A stretch of 57,287 bases of DNA from a virus: positions 1 through 57,287 of IMG/VR virus record IMGVR_UViG_3300031707_000020; one strand, written 5' to 3'. This document shows positions 1 to 7,189 of this stretch, piece by piece (the first letter of the stretch is position 1; the number at the start of each line of letters is the position of its first letter). The notes below the pieces were generated by a model, which was not told the origin of the DNA, did not search any database, and saw nothing but the letters and a program-made list of their open reading frames with translations. The position numbers were made by a program, and so were the translations under genes.

Positions 1-106
1 TTAATGTTTGAAGTTTTTTAATAACTTGAGGGGCTTGACTTTTTAACATTGGCCAAATTACAATAATAGTTTCTGTATTAGGTTCAACTTCACTGAATAA
101 GCCCAA
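1..106 (-). CDS. Possible partial ORF running off the left edge
   Basis: A leftward frame stays open from a TAA at 116-118 to the window edge. Its reading (…EVEPNTETIIVIWPMLK…) looks protein-like. The only possible starts in the window are a TTG at 106 or an internal ATG, and no ribosome binding site is obvious, so it may be a gene fragment or chance. No family is recognised. Confidence 0.25.
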   Translation of the reverse strand, partial: MGLFSEVEPNTETIIVIWPMLKSQAPQVIKKLQTL

Positions 107-147
107 TCTAAAGCATTAAGGGGGGGTAAGGTTCAAAAAGCTTTTCT

Positions 148-429
148 TTATGGCGTTTCACATAACGTAATTCCTATTATCAACAACAAAAATATAAATA
201 ATAAAATGGCTTGTCGACGATTTATTGAAATAAAATAAACTATAAAAAGTAATAAAATATCTGCAATAAAAAATCGCCAAGCCAAATGCATACTCAACAA
301 TATTGGAACAAACCCGCATACATAGACTACACTGTTTTGTTTTTTGTCTTGTTTATTATTATCCAATAACCAATCCATAAAAAAATGGATTAGAATTAAT
401 GATAGCCCAAATGCTGCTACCTTATACAT
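148..429 (-). CDS. Small membrane protein, unknown function
   Basis: A 93-residue protein with about three hydrophobic segments (roughly residues 5-20, 33-60 and 72-90) separated by a charged loop (residues 23-31, rich in Lys, Asp and Asn). It is most likely an inner-membrane protein. It lies at the end of the leftward accessory block, 15 bp after the stop of the exported protein gene. It does not resemble a classical holin closely enough to name it, and no family is recognised. The hydrophobic pattern makes it a convincing gene; its role is unknown. Confidence 0.6.
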   Translation of the reverse strand: MYKVAAFGLSLILIHFFMDWLLDNNKQDKKQNSVVYVCGFVPILLSMHLAWRFFIADILLLFIVYFISINRRQAILLFIFLLLIIGITLCETP

Positions 430-444
430 AGCATGATGTCGCCT

Positions 445-954
445 TTACTTTTTAAGATCAGATAAACTTTTTTCTACTGAAACATCTGCGTGAAGAGCAA
501 TTGTATGCGTCATCTTTACATCGCCGACTGGAACTGAACCGGTCATCCAAAAATGAAAGTTAGTCTCTCCAGACCCAAGATAATCAGCCAATTCATTTCC
601 GCCAACAAGAAAAGGCACGTTGACCGATGTCGTTGCTTGAACATCCATATCTGACAAAAGCAGATCTGGCTTATCTTTGGTTGACACCGTTAGCTTTACG
701 TGATGAACCCAGGCAAGATCCCCCGAGAGGCTATTACTTAAAATAGAAAGATTAACATCTCCAATATCCTTTAAAGATTGAAGAGCCTCATGAACATCTA
801 CCGGAATTGATTGGTCAATTGTTTGGTCAAATCCTGGTAATCCAACCGGAGCCCCTGTGAACGTAAACTCCTGTGTTTTTGTAATATCATCAGATGCTGT
901 AGCGGAAACGCATGAAATAGTAAACAAACCAATTAGAGCAAAAATATTTTTCAT
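445..954 (-). CDS. Exported (periplasmic) protein, unknown function
   Basis: The product starts with a classical signal peptide: MKN, a hydrophobic core, then a small-residue cleavage region (SATA-S). The mature part of about 150 residues is rich in beta-type sequence with no Cys pair. I start it at the ATG at 954 rather than 969 because GGTG lies just upstream of 954 and the 969 start would overlap the preceding gene. It lies 11 bp downstream of the beta-barrel gene, so the two are probably co-expressed and act in the same envelope compartment. Such cargo is unusual in a phage and may alter the host surface. No family is recognised. Confidence 0.7.
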   Translation of the reverse strand: MKNIFALIGLFTISCVSATASDDITKTQEFTFTGAPVGLPGFDQTIDQSIPVDVHEALQSLKDIGDVNLSILSNSLSGDLAWVHHVKLTVSTKDKPDLLLSDMDVQATTSVNVPFLVGGNELADYLGSGETNFHFWMTGSVPVGDVKMTHTIALHADVSVEKSLSDLKK

Positions 955-965
955 TTTATCACCTA

Positions 966-1520
966 TCAAAAGTAAAGGGAGAACCCGAGTTTAGCAGTGG
1001 GAGCGACACGAGCGGTAAATGATGGATTTCCAATTGCCACATCTTTATTGCTCATAGTTTCTTGAAATCCTGATGTATTAACATTTAGATATGAAACTCC
1101 GCCACGCAAGAAGAACCTAAACGTATCCCGGTTTCCAAATTCCAAGCCAAGATGAAGGTTAGTATAATCATAACTAACGCCAGGTGATTTGTCAACGCCA
1201 GGAACCTTACCTTCGAACGCATGCCCATATTCAGCCGTGAGCGTTGGGGCTACAGGAAACTTAATTGGATCGAATGTTGCGCCTACCCTAATTCCAGGAG
1301 CAAGAACATTGTAGGTTCCGGAAACGCCTACATGCAACCAATCATACTTATGGAATGGGATTGGTCGCAATACAAGCCCAAGTGCAGCTCCATCTGGAAC
1401 CCCAACGTCCATCTGCATGCCAACCCATCGATGCCTTGGTTCTGTCTTATCTGCCGCCAAAGCAGAAGATGAAACAATCATTCCAGCAATAATAATTCCG
1501 CAGCCAACAGCCTTTTTCAT
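966..1520 (-). CDS. Outer-membrane beta-barrel protein
   Basis: Residues 1-22 form a signal peptide (MKKAV… ending SSALA). The remainder is alternating polar/hydrophobic beta strands with many Gly and Tyr residues, and it ends in LGFSLYF, the terminal aromatic signature used by the BAM complex to recognise outer-membrane barrels. The ATG at 1520 is preceded by AGAGG at good spacing and is preferred to the TTG at 1529. The size of about 185 residues suits an 8-stranded barrel. I infer an envelope protein that modifies the host outer membrane, for example in receptor masking or superinfection exclusion; this is not shown. It also implies a Gram-negative host. Confidence 0.75.
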   Translation of the reverse strand: MKKAVGCGIIIAGMIVSSSALAADKTEPRHRWVGMQMDVGVPDGAALGLVLRPIPFHKYDWLHVGVSGTYNVLAPGIRVGATFDPIKFPVAPTLTAEYGHAFEGKVPGVDKSPGVSYDYTNLHLGLEFGNRDTFRFFLRGGVSYLNVNTSGFQETMSNKDVAIGNPSFTARVAPTAKLGFSLYF

Positions 1521-1540
1521 TTTAATCAACCTCTTTTTGT

Positions 1541-1963
1541 TTATGGTTTACGACAAGAATAACAAATAAAACTACCATCAATTTGATTGGAACTTGCTTG
1601 ATGCGACCAAGATCCGCAACTAATACAAACGCACCCATCCAATTGAGACGAATTAAATCTCAAATAACCGGCGGCGATAAGCCAATAAATAGGTTGCTGT
1701 ACAGCTACGGCAGGAGAAGGTTTAATTGGGCCTAAGAACCATTCTTCTCCAGCGGGTAAGCCTTGTGTATCAGATGGCAAATGTCTTTTAACACGAGCAT
1801 ACGCATATGAAAGCCCTTGCAAATCTATGTCTATATCAATCCCTACAACCGATACAATTTCGCCGACATCAATATAATCATCTACAATAGTATTTTTTAC
1901 CCAAACAGAATGTTTCCTATCTGTTAACTTCGCATCATAATTATTAATTTGTATTGTTTGCAT
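1541..1963 (-). CDS. Unknown protein with C-terminal zinc ribbon
   Basis: A 140-residue protein. The last 30 residues carry CVCISCG and CYSC, four to five cysteines spaced as a zinc ribbon; the rest has no recognisable motif. The start ATG at 1963 has GAGG at good distance. It lies between the barrel gene and a MORN-like gene in the leftward block. The zinc ribbon suggests nucleic-acid or protein binding, but this is only inference. Confidence 0.6.
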   Translation of the reverse strand: MQTIQINNYDAKLTDRKHSVWVKNTIVDDYIDVGEIVSVVGIDIDIDLQGLSYAYARVKRHLPSDTQGLPAGEEWFLGPIKPSPAVAVQQPIYWLIAAGYLRFNSSQLDGCVCISCGSWSHQASSNQIDGSFICYSCRKP

Positions 1964-1973
1964 TCAGTATTCC

Positions 1974-2180
1974 TCACATAAAAGTAATATATAATTCCAT
2001 CTGCTCTTTTGTTAATCTAATATCAGTCGGAAAATTAAGCTTCTTTCCATCAAGCCAATATTCAAAATATGTTCCGTTATTTTCTTCAACGGCAGGGCCA
2101 TCTTCTCGATGCCATTTGCCGTTTTTATACCAACGCTTATTTCCGTATTTGTCTGCTTTTAATCCATTTTTCAAATTCAA
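1974..2180 (-). CDS. MORN-like repeat protein (paralogue of 5394-5660)
   Basis: A short protein built on the pattern W-Y-K-N-G-K-W-H-R-E-D-G-P-A-V, known in phages and bacteria as a MORN-variant repeat. Its last 13 residues (LTKEQMELYITFM) are identical to those of the gene at 5394-5660, and the underlying DNA is nearly identical for about 50 bp. The start is a TTG: either 2180 or the TTG at 2174, which aligns with the ATG of the paralogue (KNGL follows in both). The function is unknown. Confidence 0.6.
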   Translation of the reverse strand: MNLKNGLKADKYGNKRWYKNGKWHREDGPAVEENNGTYFEYWLDGKKLNFPTDIRLTKEQMELYITFM

Positions 2181-2198
2181 TATTAACTCTATTTATGA

Positions 2199-2480
2199 TT
2201 AAGAATCCATTTCAATAAATGCTGGCACAATTCTAATTTCAACGATCAAACCAAACTCATCTGCAAGATTAGAAAATGCGTCCATTAATGCGTCTGCGAC
2301 TTTATGCTCAATGGATTCTATTACGAGTCTAGTGAATGCTGAATTGGTTGTATCATTCGAAGCCACCAACTTTTTAAACTCTGCTCGAATAATGGCAATT
2401 GCTTTATCATCAAGCTTATTTCTATGTGCTGAAACAAAAACCTCTTCATTAGCATTTATGGAAACAATTAATGCAAACAT
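2199..2480 (-). CDS. Hypothetical protein
   Basis: A 93-residue, mostly alpha/beta acidic protein starting MFALIVSINANEEVF. It has no Cys, His cluster, membrane segment or known motif. It is tightly spaced with its neighbours in the leftward block (12 bp after the methyltransferase gene), and an A/G-rich stretch precedes its ATG. It is a real-looking gene with unknown function. Confidence 0.55.
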   Translation of the reverse strand: MFALIVSINANEEVFVSAHRNKLDDKAIAIIRAEFKKLVASNDTTNSAFTRLVIESIEHKVADALMDAFSNLADEFGLIVEIRIVPAFIEMDS

Positions 2481-2492
2481 TTTAATCTTTCT

Positions 2493-3089
2493 TTAATTTG
2501 AATTTACATAGGACCAAATTGCAATTCCAGCGGCTGTTGCGGCGTTTAGCGATCTAATACTACCAATCTGCGGAATTTCAACTACATCATCACACATATC
2601 AAGAATACTGGTTTCTAATCCGGAGCCTTCTTCCCCAAGAATAATCATTGATGGCTTATTCCATTTATAATCATTTAACATAATAGAATTTTTAGATTGC
2701 TCAAGTCCAACGAAAGCATATCTATCTTTCAAAGCAAATAAGCCGCTAATATCTGAAATATAATTAACATCAGTATATTTATAACTACCTACTGCGCCTC
2801 TACGATCATAATGCTTTTTTGGTCCACAATAAAATATTTCACATAGTCCCAAGGCATTTGCAGTTCTTATGACATTGGAAAAATTAAAATCTCCAACCAA
2901 CTGCATCATAAGAACTGCGCCAGGAATAGCCCTTGATTTAAGAATTGATTTAATTTCTTCCTGAGATTTGCCATCAAACTCAGGCACGACATTATTAAAA
3001 CATTCTCGAAATTTAGAGTGAATTAGGTTGCCTTGCTGGTCAAAAACTTTGTCTTGTCCTTCTCTTTGCACTTTCGCTTCTCTTTCCAA
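2493..3089 (-). CDS. SpoU/TrmH-family RNA 2'-O-methyltransferase
   Basis: All three SPOUT motifs are visible: motif 1 NFSNVIRTANA (about 69-79) with the conserved Asn and Arg, motif 2 LGEEGSGL (151-158), and motif 3 IPQIGSIRSLNAATA (172-186), which forms the trefoil-knot AdoMet site. The family methylates ribose 2'-OH in tRNA or rRNA as a dimer. At 198 residues it is near the family minimum. The only initiator in frame is a TTG at 3089; a TGA lies five codons upstream. A 58-codon ORF in another frame overlaps the start, so the true N-terminus may be longer through a frameshift. The target RNA is unknown; phage or host tRNA is plausible. Confidence 0.85.
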   Translation of the reverse strand: MEREAKVQREGQDKVFDQQGNLIHSKFRECFNNVVPEFDGKSQEEIKSILKSRAIPGAVLMMQLVGDFNFSNVIRTANALGLCEIFYCGPKKHYDRRGAVGSYKYTDVNYISDISGLFALKDRYAFVGLEQSKNSIMLNDYKWNKPSMIILGEEGSGLETSILDMCDDVVEIPQIGSIRSLNAATAAGIAIWSYVNSN

Positions 3090-3199
3090 TTTTCCTTGCG
3101 GTCACGATCTTTTACATTAAAACGATGTGGCTTTTCAAACTTAATAAACTTCGCTTCGTCCATATCATCATAATCCGAAGTATATCGATCATTACTCAT
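3023..3199 (-). CDS. Short ORF overlapping the start of the SpoU gene
   Basis: A 58-codon frame starts at the ATG at 3199 and ends at TAA 3023-3025. It encodes a highly charged peptide (MSNDRYTSDYDDMDEAKF… then a Lys/Arg/Glu-rich tail). It overlaps the methyltransferase frame by 67 nt. GGAGA lies rather far upstream (about 13 nt) of its ATG. Charged N-terminal extensions are common in SpoU enzymes, so this may be the displaced N-terminus of that protein, joined by programmed or accidental frameshift, or an independent small gene. Confidence 0.4.
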   Translation of the reverse strand: MSNDRYTSDYDDMDEAKFIKFEKPHRFNVKDRDRKENWKEKRKCKEKDKTKFLTSKAT

Positions 3200-3237
3200 A
3201 GCTTATTATAATTCTCCTATATTTAATTCAGAAACGT

Positions 3238-3456
3238 TTATTCTTCATCTTCATTATTTCGGCGACGACTAACTTCAACCTTATCACGATCTGAAAACTT
3301 ATGTTTAACTAGGTTTTCTTCTTTGACAATGTAGGAGCCGTTGCCAAACTCTACAACATACCCACTATCCTTAACCTTACAGATAATTTCTCCGACCTTA
3401 CCACCAACATCAAGCTTGCCTCCAATATACCTAACATAATCAAATTGCATAAACAT
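3238..3456 (-). CDS. Small basic/acidic protein, SH3-like pattern
   Basis: A 72-residue protein. The first 50 residues are beta-rich with regularly placed Gly (YIGGKLDVGGKVGEI… then SGYVVEFGNGSYIVKEENL), a pattern typical of small SH3-like barrels. The tail is highly charged (RRRNNEDEE). It may bind nucleic acid or protein. The fold suggestion is inference from the residue pattern only. Confidence 0.55.
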   Translation of the reverse strand: MFMQFDYVRYIGGKLDVGGKVGEIICKVKDSGYVVEFGNGSYIVKEENLVKHKFSDRDKVEVSRRRNNEDEE

Positions 3457-3472
3457 AATTTTATTCTTTCTT

Positions 3473-3646
3473 TTAAATTTCAGATTTAGTTTTTTGTTGT
3501 GCCCAGCGAATTATAGTTTTACCTTTATCTAAATCAATCCCATCACCTTTCAAGGCAAACAAAATAATTGATGGATGAACTTTATTTTGAATTAGAATTA
3601 AAACATTATCCATGATTTTTAGAATTGGAGTTTTATTTTTTCTCAT
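3473..3646 (-). CDS. Small hypothetical protein (57 aa)
   Basis: An ORF of 57 codons with a good Shine-Dalgarno (AGGA about 8 nt before the ATG at 3646). It fills most of the gap between the SH3-like gene and the HNH gene. The product starts MRKNKTPILKIMDNVL and contains one amphipathic or hydrophobic helix around residues 12-32. The strong ribosome site and fit to the operon support a real gene; the function is unknown. Confidence 0.5.
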   Translation of the reverse strand: MRKNKTPILKIMDNVLILIQNKVHPSIILFALKGDGIDLDKGKTIIRWAQQKTKSEI

Positions 3647-3734
3647 CTCGTTATCCTCATACTATGGTTTCCACGAGATGAAAATGGAGTGTGGTGCGAT
3701 GTAGGCAAAGGCAGGGGATTTCTGCTGTAGTAAG

Positions 3735-4121
3735 TCAATTAACTTTTCGATTTAATTTCGCATTAATTGCTACATCATCAAACATAGTGAAATTATTTTT
3801 AATAATTTTCACGTCTTCATCTATGCTTGGATTATATGCCTTAAAATAATCTCCATGGCCAATTATTAAATGACATTCTAATTCACCCATGCACAACGTT
3901 ATTAAATTATCTTCATCAAGCTCAAACTCGGGGTAAATATGAAACGGTTTTTTATGATGAACATTTAGTTTTTTGTTAGATGAACATATTTCACAAATAG
4001 GATTTTTCTCTAAAAAATGCTTTTGAACATCATGCCATTTAGGGGATCGCTTAGATTTAATCCCAACGTCTCTAAGTTTGTGTCTAATGTTATTGTATGC
4101 GCGTTTAATTAATTTAATCAT
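3735..4121 (-). CDS. HNH endonuclease
   Basis: A 128-residue protein with a complete zinc-supported HNH site: C43-x2-C46, the catalytic V-H-H at 54-56, Asn at 72, then C77, C83-H84 and G-H at 88-89. Freestanding phage HNH nucleases of this size nick or cut DNA and act as homing endonucleases or assist packaging. It lies directly downstream of the RNA ligase gene, with only 5 bp between, and AGG precedes its ATG. It is the only nuclease gene inside the leftward accessory block, and it is intact. Confidence 0.85.
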   Translation of the reverse strand: MIKLIKRAYNNIRHKLRDVGIKSKRSPKWHDVQKHFLEKNPICEICSSNKKLNVHHKKPFHIYPEFELDEDNLITLCMGELECHLIIGHGDYFKAYNPSIDEDVKIIKNNFTMFDDVAINAKLNRKVN

Positions 4122-4126
4122 TATAC

Positions 4127-5182
4127 TTAACCTTTAATTAACTTGTAGTCTCGACCCTTTAGTTTAACTATTTTTCTGCCGAGTCTACTATGATATTGTT
4201 CAGGTATACTTCTCATTACCCAGCCCTCTTTAACGCAAGAACCTATCGTAGAATTTCCTTCGGCTAATTCATGTAATGTTCTATCATTGTTCCATTTTCC
4301 ATGAAATAGAATAGGCACAGTTTCTATATCTAGTTTTTCGGCTATTTCTGTAATTTTGTTCCACTCTAAAAATTGTTTTTTGTTTATATCAAAAATATCA
4401 AAAATTCTAACCTTGCGCTGAATTCGTCCGTTAATAACTTGACAATCATACTTCCAGCCTTTAATACCGCCATATAATTCAACATATACAGCCAACATTG
4501 GGAATTCTTTTAATTTTTCCTCAATACATAAACGGTTCGGAACATCATACCAGTGAGAGCCCTCTTCATTCTTCTTAAAAAAATTTCTGCTTTTAACCCA
4601 TAAACGATCTTCTGCATAAGTAAAAGAACAATTCTCGCCTTCTATTTTTTCCGTAATTAAAACATCTTCTCCATTTTCAAATGCATATCCGTAATGTGCA
4701 AAACCCTCTAAGTCATATTTAGACAGATTAAATGTCTTCGGGTTACTTTCATTATTTTGAATTCCTTTTTCTGGCAACTCTTCTTCGTAAATACGTTTCT
4801 TTAAACCAAAGAAATCTATTATACTATCGCCTTCGTTAAACCCTGGCGGGGCATCAACTATAATTCCTTCTGAATATGTATCACGTATTCTCTTAGCTTT
4901 AATTGTTCTTCGACTCTGAGGTACATGACCAATAGGTGGGGATGGCGTAATTATATCTCCATTGCTATTTTTCTTTACAGGGGGAGCTAAAAAATAAAAT
5001 ATATCTATATCAGGAACAACAGTATCATATGGAATGAAACTAACAAGTTGGCCTTCTTTGTATTGTCCTTTTTTTAGAATAACAGGATATTCTCCAAGAA
5101 CCGTAGTTATTTCAAGAAAATCAGAATTCGGTAAAGGATCTATTTTCCCAAGTCTATAAACTATTGGGGCCCAGTCTGACAT
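4127..5182 (-). CDS. RNA ligase (DRB0094/TIGR02306-like)
   Basis: A 351-residue ATP-dependent ligase. Residues 1-130 resemble the OB-like N-terminal module of the DRB0094-type RNA ligases. The nucleotidyl-transferase domain follows with motif I K179-I-E-G, and motif IV/V-like elements near the end (KEGWVMR about 319, KLKGRDY about 341). K179 should carry the AMP. The family seals 3'-OH/5'-phosphate RNA ends, and phages use such enzymes to repair tRNAs cut by host defences. A strong Shine-Dalgarno (GGAG) precedes the ATG. A 2H phosphoesterase at 40546 could act on RNA ends in the same repair. Confidence 0.85.
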   Translation of the reverse strand: MSDWAPIVYRLGKIDPLPNSDFLEITTVLGEYPVILKKGQYKEGQLVSFIPYDTVVPDIDIFYFLAPPVKKNSNGDIITPSPPIGHVPQSRRTIKAKRIRDTYSEGIIVDAPPGFNEGDSIIDFFGLKKRIYEEELPEKGIQNNESNPKTFNLSKYDLEGFAHYGYAFENGEDVLITEKIEGENCSFTYAEDRLWVKSRNFFKKNEEGSHWYDVPNRLCIEEKLKEFPMLAVYVELYGGIKGWKYDCQVINGRIQRKVRIFDIFDINKKQFLEWNKITEIAEKLDIETVPILFHGKWNNDRTLHELAEGNSTIGSCVKEGWVMRSIPEQYHSRLGRKIVKLKGRDYKLIKG

Positions 5183-5184
5183 GT

Positions 5185-5370
5185 CTACATCTCCTTCGAT
5201 TCATTTTCTTCTTTTTCAAAAAACCTACCTATCTCAACAAATCCAAAATAAGCCAGCGCAATAAAACATGCCAGAGAAACGTAACTGCCTGTATGCAAAT
5301 ATCCGTTAAGGTTCAGCCCTGCAAAACAACAATCAATTAATGCCACGATCATATGCCATTTCTTACTCAT
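5185..5370 (-). CDS. Small two-helix membrane protein
   Basis: A 61-residue protein with two hydrophobic segments (roughly residues 5-22 and 28-45) and a charged C-terminus (KEENESKEM). I start it at ATG 5370, which has GGAAAGG upstream; a GTG at 5397 overlapping the previous stop is an alternative. It lies 2 bp before the RNA ligase gene. The function is unknown. Confidence 0.5.
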   Translation of the reverse strand: MSKKWHMIVALIDCCFAGLNLNGYLHTGSYVSLACFIALAYFGFVEIGRFFEKEENESKEM

Positions 5371-5393
5371 TAAAAGGCCTTTCCGGTTATTCC

Positions 5394-5660
5394 TCACATA
5401 AAAGTAATATATAATTCCATTTGTTCTTTTGTCAACTTAATATTGCTAAGTATAAATGAAAGACATTTACCATTAACCCAATATCCAAACGTGCCATCTG
5501 CGTTCTCTATTGCGGGGCCTTCTGTATTATGCCACTTTCCATTATTACACCACCATTTTGTGCCTGACGGAAATTCCACAGCCGGACCAATATCGTTGTG
5601 CAATTTATTATCTTTATAGATAAACTTAATTCCTGCTTTTATTATTAATCCATTTTTCAT
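5394..5660 (-). CDS. MORN-like repeat protein (paralogue of 1974-2180)
   Basis: An 88-residue protein with two repeats of the form x-K-W-x-x-N-x-K-W-H-x-x-x-G-P-A. The second repeat and C-terminus match the gene at 1974 (identical terminal KEQMELYITFM). The ATG at 5660 begins only 3 nt after the tRNA-like gene and has no Shine-Dalgarno, so translation may depend on read-through transcripts or be leaderless after tRNA processing. The function is unknown; such repeats occur singly or in families in large phages. Confidence 0.6.
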   Translation of the reverse strand: MKNGLIIKAGIKFIYKDNKLHNDIGPAVEFPSGTKWWCNNGKWHNTEGPAIENADGTFGYWVNGKCLSFILSNIKLTKEQMELYITFM

Positions 5661-5663
5661 TTG

Positions 5664-5744
5664 TGGGGCGTGAGGGAATCGAACCCTCCTCGTAATTTTC
5701 CGAAGTTATAAGCATCGCGGCCACCACCAGTAGCCTTACGCCCC
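5664..5744 (-). tRNA. tRNA-like gene, anticodon reads UAU (Ile, AUA codons)
   Basis: The leftward strand folds as a cloverleaf: a 7-bp acceptor stem GGGGCGT/ACGCCCC, a D arm with GGCT/GGCC, an anticodon arm with loop CTTATAA, and a perfect T arm GAGGG-TTCGATT-CCCTC with discriminator A. CCA is not encoded. Oddities are A rather than U at position 8, a T·T mismatch in the anticodon stem and a 12-nt variable region. If the loop is read normally the anticodon is UAU, decoding AUA, a codon favoured in AT-rich genes. The isotype is uncertain because of the variable region. Confidence 0.7.
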
Positions 5745-5748
5745 AATA

Positions 5749-6030
5749 TTAAATATTTCTCAATTTCCTTTTTACATATTTAACCTTGGCACAATTTTCT
5801 GGGCATTCCTTAACAGGAACAAAGGTTTTATTTTTTAAACATTTAGGGCACGGAATATACCATGGGCCAGCCAATACTATTTTCTCAAAATATTTATTAG
5901 AATTTTTTGATCCAACATTCCAAATCCATTTTGTTACGAAAAACTTTACGCAACAAGGAGGAAACCCACTGTGCAACCCACAAATTATATCGCGCCTAAT
6001 TGACAACAATGCCTGTTTTGTTTCTTTCAT
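5749..6030 (-). CDS. Cysteine-rich zinc-binding-like protein
   Basis: A 93-residue protein with a central PPCCVKFF motif (about 24-31), then CPKC (about 61-64) and further Cys at about 77 and 81. The spacing suggests one or two zinc sites. Proteins with CGLHSGFPPCC followed by a C-P-x-C pair are, from memory, a recurring phage family of unknown role. It is located just upstream of the tRNA-like gene in the leftward block. Confidence 0.6.
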   Translation of the reverse strand: MKETKQALLSIRRDIICGLHSGFPPCCVKFFVTKWIWNVGSKNSNKYFEKIVLAGPWYIPCPKCLKNKTFVPVKECPENCAKVKYVKRKLRNI

Positions 6031-6048
6031 GATATAGCCTATAGAATA

Positions 6049-6273
6049 TTATTTTCCCATATCAATTAATTCTTTTCTTCTAGAATGTAGCCTATCATAG
6101 ATTGCTAAAATAGTTTCTTCTTTATAGGCCCCATACACCATCTGAGCAATTTTTACAGATAATTCCAAAGTATCAGCAACATATACGGCTGCATCGCCCA
6201 TACATTCAGGAACATTTGTTTTATCCAAATACGCAACGGCACTATTAAAATTGTTTGTATATTCTGTTTTCAT
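6049..6273 (-). CDS. Hypothetical protein
   Basis: A 74-residue, mostly helical protein (NSAVAYLDKTNVPE… then helices to the C-terminus). Its ATG overlaps the stop of the preceding gene by 4 nt (ATGA), so the two are translationally coupled. It has no motif that I recognise. Confidence 0.55.
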   Translation of the reverse strand: MKTEYTNNFNSAVAYLDKTNVPECMGDAAVYVADTLELSVKIAQMVYGAYKEETILAIYDRLHSRRKELIDMGK

Positions 6274-6458
6274 TGAAATGAAGCCTTCACAACCTTACCA
6301 TTTTCAATTTCAACGCATAGACGATCATGACGAATATCTTCCGGATAAGCAAAGAAATCTTCGCCGTCAACCTTAATTAGTCGAAAAATTAAATTCATAT
6401 TCTCAGCCCTATCTTGAGCACTCTTTTTAGAAAGTCCAAGAAAATCTACATGATTCAT
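6270..6458 (-). CDS. Hypothetical protein, first gene of the leftward block
   Basis: A 62-residue protein beginning MNHVDFLGLSKKSAQDRAENMN. It resembles the small inhibitor-like fold in which a helix is followed by a D-G-E-x-x-x-x beta strand (peptidase-inhibitor I78-like pattern: KKSAQDRAENMNLIFRLIKVDG…), but the match is weak. GGAG lies 7 nt before its ATG. It is coupled by ATGA overlap to the next gene. The promoter for the leftward operon presumably lies in 6459-6545, which is very AT-rich. Confidence 0.55.
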   Translation of the reverse strand: MNHVDFLGLSKKSAQDRAENMNLIFRLIKVDGEDFFAYPEDIRHDRLCVEIENGKVVKASFQ

Positions 6459-6545
6459 GTTAACGCTCCATTCATTAGTTGTATAATATTTTTTATTTAA
6501 CAGAATTATATTAAATTATGAACTCACCGATATATTTATTTTAAA

Positions 6546-6995
6546 ATGCCCACTTGTAATTATTGTAAAATTTCAGATTTAGAAATGCAAAGCAAAAAAA
6601 TATGTAAACGTTGCGCCGCCAAACGCAAAATATATCAAAGCAAATATTACAAAAATAATAAAAAACAATTTATTTCATCTCTATTAAAATATCAATCTTC
6701 GACCAGGGGAAGATTTAATCGAGCAAAACTAAAAGCGTCTAAGCGAAATATACCTTTTGAATTGACAATAGAAGAATATGGTAATTCTATTAACCTTAAT
6801 TGTTTTTATTGCGATGGATATTTCGGTAAAGTTTTATATGGCTCAGGGTTAGATCGAATAAATAATGATCTTGGCTATACTACATCTAATGTTTGCTCTT
6901 GTTGCAAATTCTGTAATAGTATTAAATCTAATTGTTTAACATTTAATGAAACCAAAATAATTATTGGTTTACTAATTCAAATGAGAAAATCTTAA
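6546..6995 (+). CDS. HNH-type (zinc-supported) homing endonuclease
   Basis: A 149-residue protein. Two Cys pairs at C4/C7 and C20/C23 form an N-terminal zinc knuckle. The nuclease core is CFYC (86-89), GLDRINND (101-108) and CSCCKFC (117-123), the arrangement shared by most HNH genes in this window. It is the first rightward gene after the divergent junction. No Shine-Dalgarno is visible. It is followed by the only long non-coding stretch of the window. Its CFYCDGYFG is the one DGY I found outside the virion proteins. Confidence 0.75.
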   Translation: MPTCNYCKISDLEMQSKKICKRCAAKRKIYQSKYYKNNKKQFISSLLKYQSSTRGRFNRAKLKASKRNIPFELTIEEYGNSINLNCFYCDGYFGKVLYGSGLDRINNDLGYTTSNVCSCCKFCNSIKSNCLTFNETKIIIGLLIQMRKS

Positions 6996-7189
6996 CGGCT
7001 TAGAGAGTGTGATGGGCGGAGCGGCTTGTGAATGCACATTGCTCGCACACAACAGGCCCAAGAATCAATTTCCTTGACGAAGTGCCATCTGACTACATTC
7101 TGGACGCAAAACAATTTCCTGAATTGATTATGAAAGTTTTTGTCCGAATTAGAGTTATAATAATTAGTTTAATAGACGCATTTAATATG

